Assembly (NCBI GenBank): GCA_964581355.1
Contig: CAZOOA010000004.1
Span: 26,767-90,766 of the forward strand
DNA from: CAZOOA01 sp964581355
Lineage (GTDB): Bacteria > Bacillota > Dethiobacteria > DTU022 > UBA8154
Direction of reading: 5' to 3'
DNA: 64,000 nt
A program made the translations under genes and the position numbers. The number at the start of each line of letters is the position of its first letter. The first letter of the stretch is position 1. The notes below the pieces were generated by a model. That model searched no databases, was not told where the DNA came from, and saw nothing but the letters and a program-made list of their open reading frames with translations. Below are positions 59,815 to 64,000 of this stretch, piece after piece.

Positions 59815-60045
59815 ATGGTCCTTTATACAACAATGCCTCTCGAAGAAATTTTTAAACTTGATCAAGAAGAGCAAAAGGAAAGTTATATGCAGATCCCTTA
59901 TAGCAGAGGTCTAATCGAAGTCCAACTTACTTCCAGCGCAACGGCTATAATTGTGCGACTGTTAAGCAGCGATCTGAATGACTACCTTCTGCCCGAACTT
60001 CAACCGGGAACAGAAATCCGTCTCCGATGGAATGGAGTGCAATAG
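59815..60045 (+). CDS. ylzJ: YlzJ-like protein
   Basis: 76 aa, YlzJ family. It begins MVLYTTMPLEEIF and keeps the conserved C-terminal LRWNG. GGAGG precedes the ATG. It follows tepA on the same strand and is likely co-transcribed, as tepA-ylzJ are in B. subtilis. Function unknown, perhaps in sporulation, because it occurs mainly in endospore formers. Confidence 0.85.
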   Translation: MVLYTTMPLEEIFKLDQEEQKESYMQIPYSRGLIEVQLTSSATAIIVRLLSSDLNDYLLPELQPGTEIRLRWNGVQ

Positions 60046-60085
60046 CAAGAAAAACCCTTTTCCCGTAATTACGGGAAAAGGGTTT
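60046..60085. terminator. Bidirectional terminator after ylzJ
   Basis: A perfect palindrome AAACCCTTTTCCCGTAAT and complement (60052-60085). The T-run TTTTTC is on the minus strand, so it chiefly ends the SurA-like transcript, while the stem could also stop ylzJ transcripts. Confidence 0.85.
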
Positions 60086-60130
60086 GGTGTACAACAAGTT
60101 TGTTGCGTTACAATCATTGAGCTTGGTGCT

Positions 60131-61045
60131 TTATTCAACCTCCATTGGCGGTTGTTGTGGCATTTGTTGCTGCTGCATTTCATACATTTCTCTTAACTCT
60201 TCTTCGGAAAAATCCAGGTCACTTTCGTCCAGGTTTTCTTCGACATAATTATCGATATAAATCTGGAGGGGAAGCTGCTCTTTTATTTCCTGCTTCAGTT
60301 CTTCTTTCGTCATGCCTGCCTGTTCCAACTGCTGCTCCAGCATTTCTTCTCCCTGGAACTCCTCAACATACTCCTGATACTGGGCTTCCACATCTTCATC
60401 AGTCACAGCAATACCTTCTTCTTCGATTTTTTGCATTAAGACCTCTGTAAGGACCAAGCTATCAAGGATCTGGGGCCTGACCTGTTCCAACATCTGTGCA
60501 GACTCTTCACTATCCGGGTCCATACCCATCATCATCATCTGCTGCTTTTGCTGTTCCTCTTCTTCCAGCAGTTCCTTTTTCTTTATCTCTTCACCATTAA
60601 CAGTAGCAATAACAGCATCTTCGTCACCTTCACCAAAAACATCCAGGTAGCGTTCAACTTGACTTGCTGCTTCTAAGTCGTCCAGGTGCTGCATAATGAT
60701 TTCCTGCTCTTTTTCCTGCCGTAACTGCTGCTCCAGCTGGGGTTTGGCTGCTTCAAAACCGTTTTCACCTTCCATATCCTCTATCTGGGCCATTTCCCCG
60801 GGATCCGGCTCTTCATCGCCAAACCATCCGGCCACATTGAACATGCCACCGAATAAACTGCCAAAAACAAAACCAACAACCAGCACGGCAGCTACGAGAA
60901 GATAAATAGTTTTATTGGATTGGCCCTGGCCGTTTTCTTCGCTCATCTTTTTTTCATAACTGGTTTGTTCATCCCTGCTTTCATCCAAGCTTTCTTCTTC
61001 TCTACCCTCTTCAAGGGGTCCTTCTTCAAACTCGTTTTTACTCAT
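60131..61045 (-). CDS. SurA-N-type foldase-like lipid-free membrane protein
   Basis: 304 aa. A strongly acidic N-terminus (residues 1-45) faces the cytoplasm, one membrane helix (about 47-69) follows and the rest lies outside the membrane. A SurA N-terminal-like chaperone domain (about 145-285) contains ATVNGEEIKKKELLEE. No parvulin PPIase domain follows, so it is shorter than PrsA. A methionine run MMMMGMD and glutamine-rich ends (QQQQMPQQPP) are unusual. No lipobox is seen, so it is not PrsA-like lipidated. GCAAGGAGG precedes the ATG. Confidence 0.7.
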   Translation of the reverse strand: MSKNEFEEGPLEEGREEESLDESRDEQTSYEKKMSEENGQGQSNKTIYLLVAAVLVVGFVFGSLFGGMFNVAGWFGDEEPDPGEMAQIEDMEGENGFEAAKPQLEQQLRQEKEQEIIMQHLDDLEAASQVERYLDVFGEGDEDAVIATVNGEEIKKKELLEEEEQQKQQMMMMGMDPDSEESAQMLEQVRPQILDSLVLTEVLMQKIEEEGIAVTDEDVEAQYQEYVEEFQGEEMLEQQLEQAGMTKEELKQEIKEQLPLQIYIDNYVEENLDESDLDFSEEELREMYEMQQQQMPQQPPMEVE

Positions 61046-61207
61046 TATCTTCCTCCTTGCTTAATCATAGCATCCCCTGGAACTAACTCCACTAGCTTTG
61101 ATCATAACAGATTTAGGTCCTGCAATGCAAGGAAAAAAGACCTTCCTGGAATTATATAAGGAGAGACATGCTTCCAGGTAGCCTGGTATTTTCTGAAAAC
61201 ACAGCGA

Positions 61208-62893
61208 TTATATTTCCATGATAATGGGTAAGATCATGGGTTTGCGTCCTGTTTTTTCCCATAACAGCTTATTCACTGATTCTTTTACGCTGTTTTTAAT
61301 CGTTGTCCAATCACTAATATTTTTGTCCATCATTTCTTCCAAAACCTTTGTTACCTTCTCCTTGGCTTCTTCAAGCAGTTCCTCAGACTCCTTTACATAA
61401 ACAAAACCCCTGGAAACAATGTCCGGGCCGGAAATCACTTTCATTTCCTTGCTGTCAAAGGTGACAACGACAATAAAGATTCCGTCCTTGGAAAGAACCT
61501 GGCGATCCCTTAAAACTACGCTACCCACATCTCCCACGCCCAGACCGTCGACAAAGACATAACCAGCCTGGACTGAAGGCATCACCCGGGCCTGAGATGG
61601 AGTAAATTCAATAACGTTCCCATTTTCGACTATAAAGATATTATCCTGGTTAATACCAACTTCTTCAGCAATTTTCCCGTGGTGAAACAGGTGTCTATAC
61701 TCTCCATGCACCGGAATCAAGTACTTGGGCTTAAGCAGGTTCAACATCATTTTTAAATCTTCCCGGCTACCGTGGCCGGAGACATGGACACCAGAAAGGG
61801 TTTCATATATCACCTTGGCTCCGCGCCGGTACAGGTTGTCAATGGTCCTGGAAACAAGTTTCTCGTTGCCGGGAATCGGGGTGGCGGCAATGACAACTGT
61901 ATCACCGGTGCTGATTTCGAATTTACGGTGATTGGCATTGGACAAGCGGGTTAAGGCAGACATGGGCTCTCCCTGCGTCCCTGTGGTTAGCAGCGCTGTC
62001 TGGTCGTTGGGTATTTTTCGTATTTCTTCAATGTCGATCAGTGTGTTGGGAGGTATTTCCAGGAACCCCAAATCCCGGGCGATTTCAACATTGTTGACCA
62101 TACTCCAACCGTCGATGGCCAGTTTTCGATTAGAAGAACTGGCTGCATTGACAATCTGCTGGACACGGTGGATATTGGAAGCAAAGGTAACAATAATGAT
62201 CCGTCCTTCGGCGGAACAAAAAATATCATTCAAGGTCTGGCCGACCTCTTTCTCTGTATGAGTATAGCCCGGACGTTCTGCATTGGTGCTGTCAGAAAGA
62301 GCCACCAGTACCCCTTCCTGGCCAATCTTCGATAACTGGTAGAAGTCGGTTATGTTGCCGTTTACCGGAGTATGATCAAATTTAAAGTCACTGGTATAGA
62401 CTACATTCCCCAGCGGAGTTTTGAAAACCATCCCAACTGAATCAGGAATGCTGTGGTTCGTTGCAAAAAAACCAATCTTCATTGAACCCACTTTAATCTC
62501 CTGACCTGCTTTAATCTCATGCAGCGCTGTTTCACCAAGGATGCCAGATTCTTCCAACTTATACTTTAGCAAACCTAAGGTCAATTTTGTGCCATAAACC
62601 GGCACATTAAGACGGGGCAGGATAAAAGGCAGCGCCCCAATATGATCTTCGTGTCCATGTGATAGAATAATCGCCTTTACCTTGTCCCTGTTTTCAAGCA
62701 GGTAGGAAATATCCGGTATAACAATATCCACACCCAGCATTTCTTCTTCAGGAAACATCAAACCGGCATCGAGGACAATAATTTCCTGCTGATACTGGAC
62801 AACAAACATGTTCTTTCCAATTTCCCCTATTCCTCCCAGGGGTATAATGGAAAGCTTGTGCTTTGAACTTTTATTCTTTCCTTTTTGCCGCAA
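61208..62893 (-). CDS. rnj: Ribonuclease J
   Basis: 561 aa metallo-beta-lactamase exo/endonuclease. LSHGHEDHIGALPF (HxHxDH, about residues 75-80), beta-CASP motifs and VSGHGSREDL are present, with the C-terminal domain (about 460-561) of RNase J. The start TTG at 62893 lies about 10 nt after GAGAGGTG. It degrades RNA 5' to 3' and matures 16S rRNA. It is next to dapA, as in many Firmicutes (dapG-dapA-rnj-tepA). Confidence 0.95.
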   Translation of the reverse strand: MRQKGKNKSSKHKLSIIPLGGIGEIGKNMFVVQYQQEIIVLDAGLMFPEEEMLGVDIVIPDISYLLENRDKVKAIILSHGHEDHIGALPFILPRLNVPVYGTKLTLGLLKYKLEESGILGETALHEIKAGQEIKVGSMKIGFFATNHSIPDSVGMVFKTPLGNVVYTSDFKFDHTPVNGNITDFYQLSKIGQEGVLVALSDSTNAERPGYTHTEKEVGQTLNDIFCSAEGRIIIVTFASNIHRVQQIVNAASSSNRKLAIDGWSMVNNVEIARDLGFLEIPPNTLIDIEEIRKIPNDQTALLTTGTQGEPMSALTRLSNANHRKFEISTGDTVVIAATPIPGNEKLVSRTIDNLYRRGAKVIYETLSGVHVSGHGSREDLKMMLNLLKPKYLIPVHGEYRHLFHHGKIAEEVGINQDNIFIVENGNVIEFTPSQARVMPSVQAGYVFVDGLGVGDVGSVVLRDRQVLSKDGIFIVVVTFDSKEMKVISGPDIVSRGFVYVKESEELLEEAKEKVTKVLEEMMDKNISDWTTIKNSVKESVNKLLWEKTGRKPMILPIIMEI

Positions 62894-63043
62894 AAAAAAA
62901 TAGCACCTCTCTTTCCTTTCAATTTTGCCGCTCCCGTTTATTAGTTAACTTTATTATAATGCATTTTTGCACAAAGAGCAAATAAAAAGACGCTACCGTT
63001 TACAGGCAAGCGCCTTTTCATAATTTTCCAATTTTGCCAGGGA

Positions 63044-63928
63044 TCAAAGCAGGTCCAGTTGCCGCAGCAGATTTTTAAGGTCCCCTTCCAAATCGTCATC
63101 CAGCGGCAGCAAGGGCAACCTGGGCTGGCCAACCTCGAATCCAGTCAGGTTCAATGCCGCTTTCAACGGGATGGGGTTTGTTCGCACAAAAAGAGCTTTA
63201 AATAGGGCAAAGTATTTTTGGTTTAATCGCGTCGCTTCTTTTGTGTCGCCCTGATAAAAGGCATTGATCATTTCTTTCATCCCGGGTCCGATTAAGTGGG
63301 ATGAAATGCTGACTACACCAGAACCACCAACGCTGAGCATGGGCAGAGTCATGGAATCGTCGCCACTATAGACAGAGAAAGAATCCGGCGTAAAAGCACA
63401 AATGTATGTAACCTGGTTCAGGTCAGCACTGGCCTCTTTAATGGCAACAATATTATTGATTTCAGAAAGCCTGACAGTTGTCTCCGCCTGCAAATTTACT
63501 CCTGTCCGACCGGGAACATTGTAAAGCATAACAGGAAGAGAGACAGACTCTGCTACAGCCTTAAAATGTTGAAACAGGCCTTCCTGGGTCGGTTTATTGT
63601 AGTAGGGGACAACAAGCATGAGTCCGTCGACTCCTGACTGTTCTGCCGCCTGGCTAAGCCTAATCGCTTCCCTGGTGGAATTACCACCCGTCCCGGCGAT
63701 TATTTTGCATTTACCTTTTACAGCTTCAACAGAACATTTGTATATTTCAATCTTCTCTTCAAAGGAGAGGGTTGGAGATTCTCCTGTTGTGCCTGTTACA
63801 ACCAGGCCGTCAGAGCCATTACTGGCCAGGTGAAGGGATAGCTCAGCCATCCTTTCATAATCAACCTGAAAATCTTCATTAAAAGGAGTTACAATTGCTG
63901 TATTTAAAGAGCCGAATTCATTCTGCAA
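63044..63928 (-). CDS. dapA: 4-hydroxy-tetrahydrodipicolinate synthase
   Basis: 294 aa aldolase-class enzyme. TGTTGESPTL, MLYNVPGRTGVNL (tyrosine) and IVAIKEASADLNQ (Schiff-base lysine, about residue 160) are in order. It condenses pyruvate with aspartate semialdehyde for lysine, wall diaminopimelate and dipicolinate, the spore calcium chelator. The start TTG at 63928 is 6 nt from GGAGGTAAG. It is the first gene of the dapA-rnj unit at the window end. Confidence 0.97.
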   Translation of the reverse strand: MQNEFGSLNTAIVTPFNEDFQVDYERMAELSLHLASNGSDGLVVTGTTGESPTLSFEEKIEIYKCSVEAVKGKCKIIAGTGGNSTREAIRLSQAAEQSGVDGLMLVVPYYNKPTQEGLFQHFKAVAESVSLPVMLYNVPGRTGVNLQAETTVRLSEINNIVAIKEASADLNQVTYICAFTPDSFSVYSGDDSMTLPMLSVGGSGVVSISSHLIGPGMKEMINAFYQGDTKEATRLNQKYFALFKALFVRTNPIPLKAALNLTGFEVGQPRLPLLPLDDDLEGDLKNLLRQLDLL

Positions 63929-64000
63929 CGGCCTTACCTCCTTGCCATTTTATATGATTAGATCAAAGTAAATTATAACAGAATAGAATGTGCTTTTCAA

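Overview
The window looks like a chromosomal segment of an anaerobic, endospore-forming, Gram-positive bacterium of the class Clostridia (Syntrophomonas/Peptococcales/Dethiobacter-like). The evidence is the block dapA - rnj - (SurA-like) - tepA - ylzJ - ftsK/spoIIIE - rodZ-like - rimO - pgsA - recA - rny - spoVS in conserved Firmicutes order, strong AGGAGG ribosome sites, frequent TTG/GTG starts, a ferredoxin-dependent 2-oxoacid oxidoreductase, rubredoxin, and Na+-pump decarboxylase subunits. The genus assignment is inference. No rRNA, tRNA, CRISPR array, prophage or transposase gene was seen.

Layout. 1-5.9 kb: the start of a PAS sensor cut by the window edge, then the overlapping nuclease/ATPase pair yhaO-yhaN. 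6.1-7.9 kb: a two-gene SufC/SufB-like Fe-S module on the + strand. 8-10.2 kb: a secreted copper-amine-oxidase-N/Gmad2 protein and an acetate transporter (AceTr) that appears to use an ATT start and a sigma-54 promoter. 10.7-21.8 kb: a signalling island with a PAS-PP2C-HATPase protein, a hybrid histidine kinase, an S-layer protein, a PAS-PP2C phosphatase and a CheB-CheR-PAS fusion. 22.3-23.8 kb: a secreted transglutaminase-like protein behind two tandem cyclic-di-GMP-I riboswitches, each with its own terminator. 23.9-29.8 kb: holin-like, YlqH-like and YlqG-like proteins, a TrkA-type K+ regulator, a STAS antagonist, a cysteine-containing Rossmann protein and an acyl-CoA ligase.

30-36 kb: CapA-like phosphoesterase, rubredoxin (short, well supported), gltX, a sirtuin and a VanW-family protein. 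36.1-41.1 kb: one tight operon, ferredoxin-KorA-KorB-KorC followed by OadG-like, biotin carrier and OadB-like subunits of a Na+-translocating decarboxylase; its carboxyltransferase (alpha) subunit is not here. 41.2-43.1 kb: PHP phosphoesterase and M19 dipeptidase. 43.1-43.4 kb: a GC-rich element with inverted ends, one end of which recurs about 11 kb away at the gltX stop codon. 43.5-64 kb: the housekeeping/sporulation block, with a sigma-H promoter before spoVS, a LexA-type box before recA, and four extra genes (including a short FtsH-like protease) between pgsA and recA.

How the parts fit (inference). The signalling island and the lone STAS protein together supply sensor, phosphatase, kinase-like domain and antagonist parts of partner-switching circuits; their output is unknown. 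The riboswitch array ties a cell-surface protein to c-di-GMP. The Kor-Oad operon suggests coupling of 2-oxoglutarate or another 2-oxoacid to acyl-CoA decarboxylation and a sodium gradient. Coordinates marked as chosen starts were set by ribosome-site position. Small RNA structures were judged by eye and not folded computationally.
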